From: Favolaschia claudopus
Lineage: Eukaryota > Basidiomycota > Agaricomycetes > Agaricales > Mycenaceae
Direction of reading: 5' to 3'
DNA length: 64,000 nt
Assembly: GCA_037176885.1 (NCBI GenBank)
Contig: JAWWNJ010000020.1
Coordinates: forward strand, 558,001-622,000
Every line of letters begins with the position of its first letter. The stretch's first letter is position 1. Both the position numbers and the translations under genes were made by a program. Shown in pieces: positions 43,401 through 54,339 of the stretch. Below the pieces are notes generated by a model. The model was not told where the DNA came from. It made no database searches and saw only the letters and a list, made by a program, of their open reading frames with translations.

Positions 43401-45694
43401 TACTGAATTCCTGTTAACCAACACTCGAGAGATGCCGGTTACCGCTGTCGGAAATGTCCGAGTCGTTGAAGAAAATGATGATACGGAGGGCGGACCCGAT
43501 TTCGACTCCGAGGGAGATCCATACCGCCAGCTGATCTCAGGCCTTTCGGTGAGTCTTCAATAAATCTTCGAATACTATACTCAAATATTTTTGTTAGGAT
43601 TCTGCGCCAGAAGAAAATCCCGATGCCATTGAATTAGACTGGAGTTTGGGTATTAACGATACAGTGGGTGATTTTTCGACACACGAGGATTCGCCGAGAC
43701 TAAATTCGGTGCAGGAGGACATACCTACAAATGTGCTGCTTCAAAATTTGGCCAACGCTGCGACTGTTCTTCGGGATTACGAAACACTCCCAACTCGGGT
43801 GCTTGATGACGTTTTTCATTTTATGGATCGTCTCCTGCGCCTTTTATCCAAGAAGCATTCGGCTTTTAGAGCTTTCGCTCACGACTTCAGCGAGGCCATT
43901 TTCATTCGAGACAAGAGCGATGAAACTGCCGTCCGCGCCGTTCTCGAAAAGTACGGGGTGAATTGGGAGTATGCAAAGCGTGCCAAATCAAAGGTACTCA
44001 ACCAACGCATCCGTCGGTACATCCCTCGTCGTCAAGTCCTTTTACCACGGCTCGAGAAGCTCTTCGCAGCTTATGCCAACATGCTCTGCTCAACAAAGCA
44101 GAGTCGCGATGCTTTCTTTTCAGATGATGCCAAGCAAATGGCCGAACGCCTGCTGGATACAGTGCAGAAAGGTTACCTATCCGATCCGCCCGGAATTCCA
44201 CTTTATTATTTGAAGGGCAAGGATCGAGACGGCCTCAACCTCTATCGAACCGTTCGCGGGACAAATTCCCTCGAAGGCGGCTTCCATATGGCCATTCAGC
44301 GGATTTTTGGGTCGTTACGAGCTTCCCCCGAACTAGCTGAGTGTCTACTTGTTAACTGGATTCCCCGTCGAAATATACAGGTATATATGCTTTCGTACTA
44401 ATTTCTGTCTCTTGTTTTCTGTGCTGACATCCATTCTTGCTCACAGGTTGGATATCATAACCGCACGGGAAAGCAATACAAGGGTCACTTTGATCTCGCA
44501 CTCCGAGACGAGATCGTCGAGCTTTCCATCACCGCAGGAGTCAAACCCTCATTTCCGCTCCCCCGTGTTCTTCCCACTCGAATTGCAACATCAGAAACTA
44601 TTGGAATTCTTCCCATCTCGAAACCCCTTGCTGAAGCTGTCAACATCACTACGCTTCCTCGCCCACGCATTGCTGGTGTACCTCATCATCGTGACACTCC
44701 CGTTCATGCGTTAACCCGTCTGTGCACTAAACCCACGAACATCTATCGCTATCTCCAGTTACGACAACTCGTCCTCTACGCTATCACTCCAGTGCACACT
44801 CACTACGAATACATCGTATTCAAGATGCTCATCTGCGATCCAAGATTCAGGAAAGCTGGAAATGGAATTTACCCACCACACGAGTACTGGCGATGCATTG
44901 ATTTCGTCAAATTAGCGAAGGGATGGAACGAGCTTGTCCACCTACAATCACGCACCATTACAGACTCCAATCAACGACTCTACTACAAACTCCCATCGCA
45001 ACTCGAGGCGCACCACAAGAAGACGTTACTCTGGACTTCTGAACGAGCAACCCTCGCTAATGGCAGTAACTTTGTTGCCCGTCAAGCGTTGGTTGATATT
45101 CTTGAAGCTCCGGATAACTATGCTTACGCTCTCCCCGCTATCCCACTCCCCGATGCGATTCCCGATGAAGAGCTCGATCTTTTTATCGGTGGTATGTTTC
45201 ATATTTCGAATACATCTACCTTGTGTCAGCTCTGACCTTTTACAGGTTCAAACGACGTCTCTTCCTTCGATCGTATGGCCGAGCCGGTTACCTTTGGTGA
45301 TATGGCAGAATCTGACCCTATGGGACTGGATTCCAATGAATCACCCGCGGAAATTCCTTCCGTGCAAGTAGTACTCCGGATGGACATCCCTGACCCCACC
45401 CCCGTACCCACCGCGGACAATTGGCACGCCGCTCCAGAATACGAGACCCCCACACATCCACCTAACCAAATCCAACACCAACTTCTACTTCCTGGAGCTC
45501 CCGCACCTAAACCAACCACCTCACGAGCTAAAAAGCGTTGTGCGCGGTGCGTAAAAAACGATTGCCCTCGACGACAAGATTGTCCAGGCAAAGGGGGGCA
45601 GAAGTGTACGTGCCCACACCCAGCTCTGGGTTCTGGTGAGAAGGTGAGGAAAAGCGAGAAGGATATCGCGGCGAGGAAAGCCCGCGCAGCGTAG
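40421..45694 (+). CDS. DUF6729 protein with exonuclease-like domain (1588 aa, 11 exons)
   Basis: Exons 40421-40802, 40852-41298, 41349-41528, 41576-41925, 41973-42180, 42226-42524, 42577-43167, 43216-43548, 43598-44380, 44447-45191 and 45246-45694; every join keeps frame, total 1588 residues. The basic, Pro-rich N-terminus is followed by a DUF6729-like zinc region (WLPNLLPGCPSTFKCTCGK, RRVRSMPADYFLLTNRFLC, NPGCGRSFQGTDP). A 3'-5' exonuclease-like segment follows (LYLIAIDIKSNQ, PSIVKIGHNIRHTL, ILDLAKYAKLKGV). Then come LVPGAIHALHGQTMDWIF, a conserved RGTNSLEGGFHMAIQRIFGS block, and VGYHNRTGKQYKGHFDLAL. The C-terminus has a Cys-rich cluster (CARCVKNDCPRRQDC, CTCPHP). In agaricomycetes such proteins are numerous and look transposon-associated; function unknown. 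The exonuclease motif I reads DIK rather than DxE, so catalysis is doubtful. Confidence 0.75.
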
Positions 45695-47044
45695 CACAGA
45701 AATCCTACCTAAATAATAAATACCTTTCAGTTTTCAGTTATCATCTCGAGTGACGCTGCAAACGTAAGGCACGATGTTGTTAGACGCGCACAAAGGACGA
45801 CACGCGAACTCGCGCTCGCCATTTGTGTGCGTCTACATCGCGCTTGTCGTTTGTGTGCATGTACGACGGTCACCGAGTCGCAAATCCACCCACCTGCGAC
45901 CCCGCCGGCGATCTACATGGGCGGCCGCACAGCTGCGGGTCAACGACAGCCGCAATACACAGATGCCGCCACCCAACACCACACCGACGATGCGACAAAC
46001 GTCGAGCATCGATGTGTGTCCCATCGTTGGTGCGGGTCGGCGGCATCCGGGTGCGAGAGGTGGATGGTGGAGTCGCGGATTGAGTCTGAGATGAGAAATG
46101 ATGTGGTTAGCAAAGGAGGGGACAAGAGAGGCAGCCACGCACCTCGGATTGCTGAGTTGTCGGATGCCAGAGGTAATTGGGACATAGTAAGTTGGGTCCA
46201 GAGCAAAACGAAGCCATTGTTCTTCAAGGCACAGAAGACTGAGCTCCCAGTGCATAGCCGAGACGAGCGGATTTGTACAGTTTATTCCAGATAGTTTGAA
46301 AGCACCAGTATAGAGGAAAAGCCCAAAGAAAGAAACCAAGAAGCATAGCCGGAGAGACGAGGAGGCGGATGAGACGAGTCGAGAAAGTGAAGCGAGACGC
46401 GACGCGACGGACAGGAAAGTGAGCTGGCAGTTGATGGCGGCGATTGCCGGTTACGAATCTTGAATTCCATTGGCTGTGTCCTATGTCGTTTTCGGACGCA
46501 AACCCGAATAGACATAGACTTGAATTCCTTGATGTTTACTCGATAAGGCAAAAGAATCAAGACGAAATCAAGACACCAAATTGTAGACTGTGCTCCCTGT
46601 AGCCAGGTTGGAGCTCTGGAATTTGAGGACATTGATGCAGAGGTATCTACTAATCTCTCCTCTTTTTCCCTCTTTTTTTCTCTTTTTCTGCAACTTGAAA
46701 TCTTGATTAATTCTCCGTAACCACAGACATAGTACATAAGCCCATTAAAGTAAGTAGCAGTATTAAAGTCATCGGAGGTCATCGGACATCGGCCTCGTTC
46801 GGCTTTTCGCTCGAAGCTGCCAACACGTAATATCCGATTGTATTTGACGTGTCCGTTGAAGGTCACAAAGATATCACCAACAACCACCTATGATGCCTGC
46901 CCGAGAAAATTCGGATTTTGGGACATCTTATCCGGACCCCAAATGGGGAAGATCCTATCTGAATCTGAACCAGGCGTCCGCTAAGTCGATGTTTTATCCG
47001 AACTGCTGCCCAGGCATCGAAAAATCCGGTAAAATCAATGAAAA
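45695..47044. other. No gene supported
   Basis: AATAATAAATA just after the stop at 45694 may be the polyadenylation region. A minus-strand frame over 46282-46887 (FNTATYFNGLMYYVCGYG) starts at GTG rather than ATG and is unrecognised. Confidence 0.35.
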
Positions 47045-47094
47045 ATCCACGGTAAAAGCCGTCCGGCGGCTCCGGTAGCTTCTGCGCAACCAGG
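47045..47094 (+). repeat. 50-bp module shared with 53.2 kb
   Basis: ACGGTAAAAGCCGTCCGGCG...CTTCTGCGCAACC here matches 53213-53258 with two or three differences, same orientation. Confidence 0.65.
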
Positions 47095-47639
47095 TTAATT
47101 TATATTTGGAGGCTCCCTGGACTTAAATAGATCATTGAACTGCTCCATGCATGTTTAGGTTGAGCGCAGTGAGTTGCAGTGATTTGCGCAGCAAAAGAAC
47201 CTAACAAAACACCAAGTGATGTCAACAATATTGACACCACATATGATGTGGAGCATTACTACCAAGTGAAAAGGAAGAGTTTAGAGATAAGCAGGAGACG
47301 GTCCACTTGAGAGAAGGAGGGAAGGAGATGGTGGTGGGACGGAAGAGAGATGTTGATGCAAGTCAAAATGCTCGAGCTACAAATCTCCCCCAGCTCCAGA
47401 GAGAATTGTACGATGTGGACGGTCTTTATTTATTTTTCGAGTTCAGACAGCTGTCGTAGCATGGTGTTGATTGAAATGGTTTGGTCACCGCCTACGAACA
47501 ATCTCAAACCATTCCACGGGATAGTGGCTTCGATCATTCTATCCCAAAGCATTTCACAACCGACTTTTGACTGGAATTGAATAGCAATCTTATCGTGACA
47601 ACGCCGTAGATGATCGGTATTCACGAGCATTGATTATCA

Positions 47640-47800
47640 ATGAGTCCTAAATTTAATGTTGCCGTTGCTCCGAAAGTCGAGTCTCAGCTTCGGAAGTCGA
47701 CTTCGGGAGCAACTTGGCTGGACTCGACTCGACTCAAGTGACTTGAAGTCGCTCAAAGTCGACTCAAGTCGCTTAAGTCGGCTAATATCGGGCGAGACTG
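47640..47800. repeat. AGTCG/CGACT-rich low-complexity tract
   Basis: Repeated CGACTCGACTC, AAGTCGCT and AAGTCGACT words. No coding frame. Confidence 0.5.
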
Positions 47801-48017
47801 ACGGGAGGCACTTGGGCGCATGAAAATCATAGTTTTACATTGAAAATATTGAAAGATACACTTGTTACAGTCGTTCCGGAAAGTAATGAGAATGACAGTT
47901 TTTTTCGCAGGCGTTCCGTATTAGGTATTTCCTAAAGTAGTAACGCTTTACACGCTCGTCCTCAGCTCTCTACTCCACCTACCGTGTATCTCTCCCTCTA
48001 TATACTACATCCTTCCC

Positions 48018-49152
48018 ATGGTCAACCGTCGCATTAGCCCTGACATCAAGGAATGTGCCCTCCGACTCTGGGAGCTCGGCTGGGACAGGAGCGCGATTTG
48101 CTCTACCCTTCTCATTTCACAAGCTAGTCTTTATCGCTGGGCTCAGCTATTCGAAGAATTCGGCTCTGTCTCCCCTCCTCCTCCGCCTATATTTGGCCGG
48201 CCGCGTATCATTGGTCTTGCAGCTCTGACTGCCATCAAAGAGATCTACACCCGCCACACCGATACCTACCTCAACGAGCTGCAGTGGTGGCTGCTCATCC
48301 ATCATGATATAACCATCTCCATCAGCGCGCTACAAGAAACGCTTGAGAGGACGGGACTCACTCGTAAGCTGTTACACAAGATTGCGGTAGAAAGAGACAT
48401 CGAGCGCCGGCGCGACTTCCTTCATACACTCCAAACCAGTTTCTCTGGCACAGGAAGGGAGTTTGTCACGGTTGACGAGTCCAGCAAGAACGAGCATGAC
48501 GTTGCCCGTCGCTACGGCCGTGCGCCGATTGGAATGCCCGCGGATTTTGAAGACTTTTTCATCCGGGGTGTGAGATACACTTTAGTGGCGGCAATGGGAA
48601 TGGACGGGTATGTAGCACAGCGGGTGGTCGAAGGTTCTTTGGATTCCTTTTCATTCTTTGATTTCATTGTGGAGGATGTAGTGAGTTTGCATTGTATTCT
48701 GGATCGGTGCTGCTACTGACTGTTTAGGTGCCGCAAATGGGTGTTTTCCCTGATGAGAAGAGTGTGCTCATGATGGACAACTGCCGGATCCACCACACCG
48801 ATTCACTTCAGGAGGTTTTGAATGCGCAAGGTGATTTGTGTTCTGTATATCCATTCTTCCTTTTTTTTTGCTGATTTCTGCCGCTAGGAATCATGCTCTT
48901 ATACCTGCCGCCCTATTCACCCGACCTCAACCCCATTGAGGAATCCTTCAGCACATGTATATCAGTCGAATATCTGCCCATTTTATTGGTACTGATACAG
49001 TTACATCAGGGAAAGCTCACTTGCGCGCAAATGTTCAATCAATTCGAGCTGCTGAAGATCCCATCCTGGCGCTAATGGAGTCAACGGCGTGCATTACGGC
49101 TGACAAGGCTCAAGCTTGGTTTCATCACGCCGGGTATATTGTAAACATATAA
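48018..49152 (+). CDS. Tc1/mariner DD34E transposase (328 aa, 4 exons)
   Basis: Exons 48018-48680, 48728-48830, 48888-48956 and 49001-49152, all in frame. The N-terminus is a helix-turn-helix DNA-binding domain (ALRLWELGWDRSAICSTLLI, then SLYRWAQLFEEFG). A short basic linker FGRPRII follows. Catalytic residues are D153 (VTVDESS), D238 (LMMDNCRIHH) and E273 (YSPDLNPIEE), with 34 residues between the last two. The end (ESTACITADKAQAWFHHAGY) is typical of fungal DDE_3 proteins. It catalyses cut-and-paste transposition into TA. Start is 61 bp inside the left TIR. Confidence 0.92.
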
Positions 49153-49277
49153 TCGTATTGTTGCTATCTACTCTTGTAACATTGTAACATTGAAAAAACT
49201 ATTGCGATAAAAAACATGCTGTTGACGATGACGGATGCGAGAATTGTAGTATGCAGAGACAAGAAAAGGAATTGACA

Positions 49278-50987
49278 TCACCACAAACCAGCCTTGACAT
49301 CTGCAACAAACTGCTGATGCGCACCCAGCACCTTATCCCATGCTAAAGAAGAGAAACCTGCGAAAGCTTGCCACTCCTCACGTCCGAGCCGCTTGATCCC
49401 ATGGTCTCCGGGCTCGTATTCCAGTTTGTCGAGTCGATCGTAGTGTTTCATGACGTCGTAACGAAGGCAGAAGTCCGCGAGAGAGACGGTGCGATGATTG
49501 GGTAGCTTTACAGGAGACGGGGGGGCTGAGTTTACAGGGTTGACAGGCGGAGTCATTGTTGTGGTCGTAGGCTGTGCGGGACCGGGAAGAGGGTGCTGGT
49601 GTTGGTGCTGCATGATCATGGACATGGTCATAAGTTCCAGAAGTTTGTCCGTAGGAGAAGAAGTAGCAGGCAGGGCGGGAGTTGCGGCCGGAATGGGGGC
49701 AGGGTGTATAGTGGGCGGTACGGAATTGGAGGTGGAGCTGGACTTGATACGATACTTGATGTCGAATTGAGTTGAGGCGGGTGCTTTCTTGACAGTCGCT
49801 GTACCACGAGCCTGCTCCGTAATTTGTGAGCGTCTTTACGAGGAATTGAGCAGTAACAACGCACCATATGAGCCGCCCAAACCTTCAGACGAATCGGCGT
49901 AAGCTCCCACTGAAACCCTTTGTCGTCGGTGTAAATCCGCTTGCCAGCGTCGTTCTCCGGCCACTCTTCCTTCAATGCCTCTTCATGCGGTGTAACAGCC
50001 TTATCGAACGAAATCTAGGTCCGAATTCAAGGAAAGCATTGGTTTAGGAAAAATGCTACTCACCTTCTGCATCTCAACTGACTCCTCCGTCGTTGTAGCT
50101 TCGAGTTCCTTGAAGTCGAAGCCTGGAGGTGCCTCGTTGGAGCCAGGTGTAAGATTTGCCTGATTGCGTCCCGGGTTACCGTCCTCGACTTCACCAGTAT
50201 TCCAGAACTGTGAAAAAATTGAGATTTGAGCTGCGGGAAAAGAAAGGGGACTGATACTGGTGCATCGTCGGCAGGTTTGCGCGGCCCAGGCATTGAGATA
50301 ATGACGATGTGGTCTCTGCTCTTTGCGATCTGTTTTTGCATGAGACGGAAGCCGACAGCTCCACCGATGGGAAGCAGAGGCCTATTAGCAGGTGTCTGAG
50401 GTTTCCATTCAGTCTTGTCCATAACGATGTGGGGAGCGGGACAGGGCAGTGCAAGGGCGAGTACGTTGATGAATTCATCATAGGTGCAGTGGGATTGAAA
50501 CTCGATAGGTCCGCGTGAGATGTAGAGGGATTTGGGGTCGGGTTTCGCGCGAGACTTTGGCGGCAATGCAGGCTGGGGCTTCAGGACGTGGATGTAGCCG
50601 TGAATAGTGACAAGGGGGGTCTCTTCCTCCTCCTCCCTCTCGTCCGCCTTCTTCTTTGCTTTCTTTTTGGGCTTCACCTCTTCCTCTTCCTCCTCCTCCT
50701 CCTCGTCTTCATCTTCGACGCGTTGTCGTTTACGTGTCGTCTTTTTGGGCGCGCTGGAAGGCCGTTTCGTGGTTCCGCTGCCAGTTTTCGTCCTCATAGT
50801 CTCTGGACTAGCCAAGATGAAGGTGGTGACTGCAAGAACAGGTCTGTAGTTGACGCCCGCAAAACTACCGCGACGTACAATTGTTACCAGTTCGGCTCTG
50901 AATTTCTCGGTCCGTTTCATCGTCGTTGGGGTCTTGCTCTGATCCAGAAGATACTGTGTGTATGTCGTCGTCGGCAGTCGTGGCCAT
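49278..50987 (-). CDS. Accessory protein of the Tc1/mariner element (499 aa, 5 exons)
   Basis: Exons 50987-50888, 50829-50258, 50207-50064, 50014-49865 and 49811-49278; all joins keep frame. The N-terminus is Asp-rich, then basic with a Glu run (VEDEDEEEEEEEEEVKPKKK), suggesting a nuclear protein. A globular part follows (KSLYISRGPIEFQSHCTYDE, LPIGGAVGFRLMQKQIAKS), then a Pro/Ser/Thr linker. The C-terminal domain reads VSLADFCLRYDVMKHYDRL and EYEPGDHGIKRLGREEWQAF, a type I associate with many uncharacterised agaricomycete proteins. No enzymatic motif is seen. It starts 50 bp inside the right TIR and ends 126 bp from the transposase stop. A role in regulation or targeting of transposition is a guess. 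Confidence 0.8.
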
Positions 50988-51127
50988 TGCAAAGGAATAG
51001 CAGGGTACAAGATATGAGGTAGTAAAGGTGAGAGGAAGCGTGTAAAGCGTTACTACTTTAGGAAATACCTAATACGGAACGCCTGCGAAAAAAACTGTCA
51101 TTCTCATTACTTTCCGGAACGACTGTA

Positions 51128-52640
51128 ATGACTACAACAAGACATGTCTGCTTGCCTTCCTTGTAGACGTAGAGGCAAGTCTCGGAATTTAGACGATGGA
51201 AGCCAAGTTCTAGGATCTCTGTATCAAAAGTGCGATTCCAAGTTCTTCCGGCTTGTTTAAGGCCGTATAAAGAGCGCTTGAGACGCCAGCAATAACCCTC
51301 TGGGATGTCAACACCATCTGGAGCCATCATGTAGATTTCCTCCTCCAGTTTCCCATTGAGATAGGCTTGAGAAACATCAAGTTGGTCCAGTTCTAAATCA
51401 TATTTTGCAGCGAGGGCGCAGATGATGCGAACTGACTCAAGGTTAGCAGTAGGTGCAAAAACTTCCTTGTAGTCAACACCCTCTTTCTGGGTGGCTCCTC
51501 TAGCAACGATTCGAACTTTGTAGCGGACTATTTTTCCTGTTTCGTCAACTTTGACTTTGGGAACAATCTTTGACTTGATTGGTTTGACACCTTCTGGTAT
51601 TGGGACAACGTCATAGACATCATTCTCATCGAAACCAGCTACCTCCTCTTGGAGTCCAGCTTTCCATTCAGATGCATTTGGACCTTTTAAAGCTTCTTGC
51701 CAACTGGTAGGGTCAAGAGGGTTCTGTGGAAGAAAAGCCTCTTCAATAGCGTCATCAAGAGAAGCGAGGAGAACAGCTTCAGGAGTTTCATCATTCCCTG
51801 TCTCAGAGGAGGATTCCTGGTCACGAGAGTCTTTTCGAGCCGATGTTTCAGCATCTCGTTGAGCTTTGGTTTGCTGTTGACTTCCCTGTGCAACTCTCTC
51901 ATATTCCAGCTATCTACAAAACACTGGAGCGCTCCGAAAAAAAGTTTCCATTGATGCGATGACGTCAATTACCATATGAGGTAGGCACTGCCGGATCCAT
52001 TGCGTCGACGGCTGGCGCGTCAGGGCGGGGCGACCTCGTGTTGCAGTTGATTGGACATCCCGTTGGCGGCCATGGTAATCATGAGCCGCTTGTGTGCAGG
52101 AGGGATGTAGCGGAAGGTATTGTAGGGCATGGTAGGCGAGAGAGACGTTCCAGGAGCAGTGACGAAAGGGCGAGTGTCGTTGGAGAGAGTGGAGCGGGCT
52201 GGCCGAATTAGGCAGGAGCTGTCAAAACCGTTGTGTGAACTTTTTTTCGGAGCGCTCCAGTGTTTTGTACATAGCTGTCAGCGTTTGGATGCGCTGCAGA
52301 ACGTCGAGAAGGATCATGTCGTACTCCAGCAACTCTTGGTAAAGGTGGTGTTCCTCTATTCATTGGAGTAGTTGGATCCCCCACTGAAGGTGGTAGACCC
52401 TGAGTTATCAGGTAGTCATCAGCACTGCCATCCTCATAGTAAGGAGTGTCTCTATGACGTAATGTCTGAGCAAAATTCCATAGTCCTGTCTCGAAGTAGC
52501 TTGCGGCTCAAGCTTTGGCTGTGGTGCAAGATCTGGTTCGTGATCGTCAAACCGTACATGCCTAGATGTGATGATTCCTCCATAAGAGCCATCCTTATTA
52601 ATGAATGATGAGGAGATCATAGGCTTTGCTGTCTTCATGA
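51128..52640 (-). pseudogene. Copia pol relic (integrase C-terminus and reverse transcriptase), interrupted
   Basis: The minus strand reads YGGIITSRHVRFDDHEPDLAP near 52560 (integrase C-terminal GSRHVxFDE-type motif). After the MITE it reads AFLPQNPLDPTSWQEALKGP, YKVRIVARGATQKEGVDYKE, LDQLDVSQAYLNGKLEEEIY and GYCWRLKRSLYGLKQAGRTW (reverse transcriptase). It stops abruptly at the Tc1/mariner TA, before the YVDD catalytic motif. The continuation is not seen on the far side of the Tc1/mariner element, so the locus is rearranged or was already truncated. Confidence 0.85.
51917..52267. mobile_element. TA-flanked MITE inside the copia relic
   Basis: 30-bp terminal inverted repeats, identical, starting CAAAACACTGGAGCGCTCC (51917-51946 and 52238-52267), with TA at 51915-51916 and 52268-52269. 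351 bp, no transposase. Confidence 0.9.
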
Positions 52641-53086
52641 TATCTTTGCGTCATTTCCTGCTTGAGCTCAAAAATTTCAGAATTTCAAGCTACTACGGAA
52701 TTTCATCTGCCGCCTTCTTCTGGGTCAGCCGTGGTCTCTGGAGATGCCTCGTCTGGCGTCTTCTTCTCTTGGGTGCCTTCTCGCGCATCCCTTCGCCCAC
52801 GACCTGGAGATCAGCCGGGGAGATTCCCACCGGCTGTCTTCTCCTCACCCAGACTGAACTACGGCTGCCCTTCCTCGAATAAATATTCCTTTCCCGTATG
52901 AAGCGACAGTCACAAGAACGGGCGTGTACGCTTGAACGCGAATGAAAAGAGGATGGAGAAAGGTGAGGCAGCCAAGGCCCACGATGCGAAAGTCGGCGAA
53001 TACGAACGATGCCCCGACCATCTCGCTTTCTACCCCGACGGCTCGCTCTTGGAGAGCAAAGAGCAAGGCAAGAGGTGCGCAGGCTG
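52641..53086. other. No gene supported
   Basis: A plus-strand frame around 52930-53095 reads YERCPDHLAFYPDGSLLES and GKRCAGCLR, protein-like with two cysteine pairs, but isolated and unrecognised. Confidence 0.3.
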
Positions 53087-53151
53087 CTTAAGAATTAAGG
53101 CCTTATTAAGGTCTAAGGCCTTAATTCTTAAGGGCAGCTTAAGGCCTTAAG
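53087..53151. repeat. 18-bp perfect hairpin followed by a 14-bp palindrome
   Basis: CTTAAGAATTAAGGCCTT at 53087-53104 is perfectly inverted at 53115-53132 with a 10-base loop. CTTAAGGCCTTAAG, the same words without spacer, follows at 53138-53151. Confidence 0.85.
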
Positions 53152-53211
53152 CCGAATTTCCCACGGCCGGCGGCAGCGCTGGCATCCCGCCAAAAGAGCC
53201 GGTGGAGCGCA

Positions 53212-53258
53212 CACGGCAAAAGCCGTCCGGCGGCTCCGGTGGCTTCTGCGCAACCTGT
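53212..53258 (+). repeat. Copy of the 50-bp module at 47.05 kb
   Basis: ACGGCAAAAGCCGTCCGGCG...GGCTTCTGCGCAACC, in the same orientation as the other copy. Confidence 0.65.
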
Positions 53259-54339
53259 CAAAACCAATGGGGAACGAGCGAGCTAAACCAAATCCGGACG
53301 ACTATGACGGAGATGGATTGGGCGACACCCGTCATGCCCGCGTTCACTGTCGCCTCCATAGCCACTGCAACCATTGATGATCTCGACCTCTTCAAGTCTT
53401 CTGGGGACTCGTCAAGTAGCGCAGCGGAGGCGACGAGCACGGCGACGATTTTGCCTCGCTGGCACTTCACTTGACAACCGGAATGACCGGGTCGTTACCC
53501 GAGTTTACCCGCACCCGACGCGCACTGCCTCGTTGTGTTATTGATGTTTCTCCGCTGCATTGGGCGCGTTGAGGTCCCTTTTCTACGGCCCACCTTACTC
53601 GTCAAGCTGCTTGCTCCAAGTCCAAGGTTTTCAAGTTCAAGTTCGAGCTAGCGGGAGGTTTGGTTCATCTCGATAACCGGATCGCGACCCGAGCCTCGCC
53701 CTCGGCGTCTTGGCGCAATGCCGACATCGCCTTTCCGAAGCTTTCGAGCATGCGCACAAGCTCAATGTCCTCTCCAGCTCAAGATTTGCGCATCGACGTG
53801 TCCGTGCTCAAGCTCCAGTTTTCTCCAGTTCAAGATCAATGGTCCTGATCTCTTTTCTTCTCGCACTGTTATTCCAGGATCGACCGGTGCAAAAGACCGA
53901 ATTTGGCTGTAGAAATTTGAGGGGTGACTACGGTAAAGATCCTCCACCCATGTCACAGTATTATCCGGCCGTTCCTAATCTCCGACGAATGTTCTATCTG
54001 TTGTCTATCTGCCTAATCGGCCCCCGCAGGACATGAGGATCCTCTCAGGGCTGAACTGTGAGCGCTCTGCAAAAGCTCTCTTCGTGCTGCGGTTCCATGA
54101 TCAATTTGACTTTTCTATTTTGCGTCGAGGAGTACGTACATATGTAGCAATGAAACTTTCGAAATTCTCTTTTCTTTTGTATACAACCACCACTCAAATC
54201 CACCCTGTCTATTTGTATCTTCGTAACCGGCCTTCAATTCTCATGCGGGAATCCACGCAAGCTCCCCCTCCTGTAGGCCGGGCACCGGCATCAATTGACT
54301 ATCAGATAATTGTCAGTTAGTGACGATTAATTGTTTTCG
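53259..54339. other. No gene supported
   Basis: Short frames only; an ACCCG-type patch (GACCGGGTCGTTACCCGAG) lies near 53490. Confidence 0.3.

Larger units (their letters stand above)
47868..51125. mobile_element. Complete Tc1/mariner element with two genes (3258 bp)
   Basis: 89-bp terminal inverted repeats at 47868-47956 and 51037-51125 are identical base for base, start CAGTCGTTCCGG, and are bordered by TA at 47866-47867 and 51126-51127. Inside are an intact DD34E transposase (plus) and an intact second gene (minus), tail to tail. Identical ends and open frames point to recent transposition. Tc1/mariner elements normally carry only the transposase, so the second gene is notable. Confidence 0.92.

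Noticed and set aside
45773..46339. Several overlapping ORFs of 100-170 residues
   Set aside because: Mutually overlapping in many frames, low-complexity and without recognisable motifs.
50588..51022. Ser/Leu-rich open frames on the plus strand
   Set aside because: They are antisense shadows of the Glu-rich tract of the accessory gene of the Tc1/mariner element.
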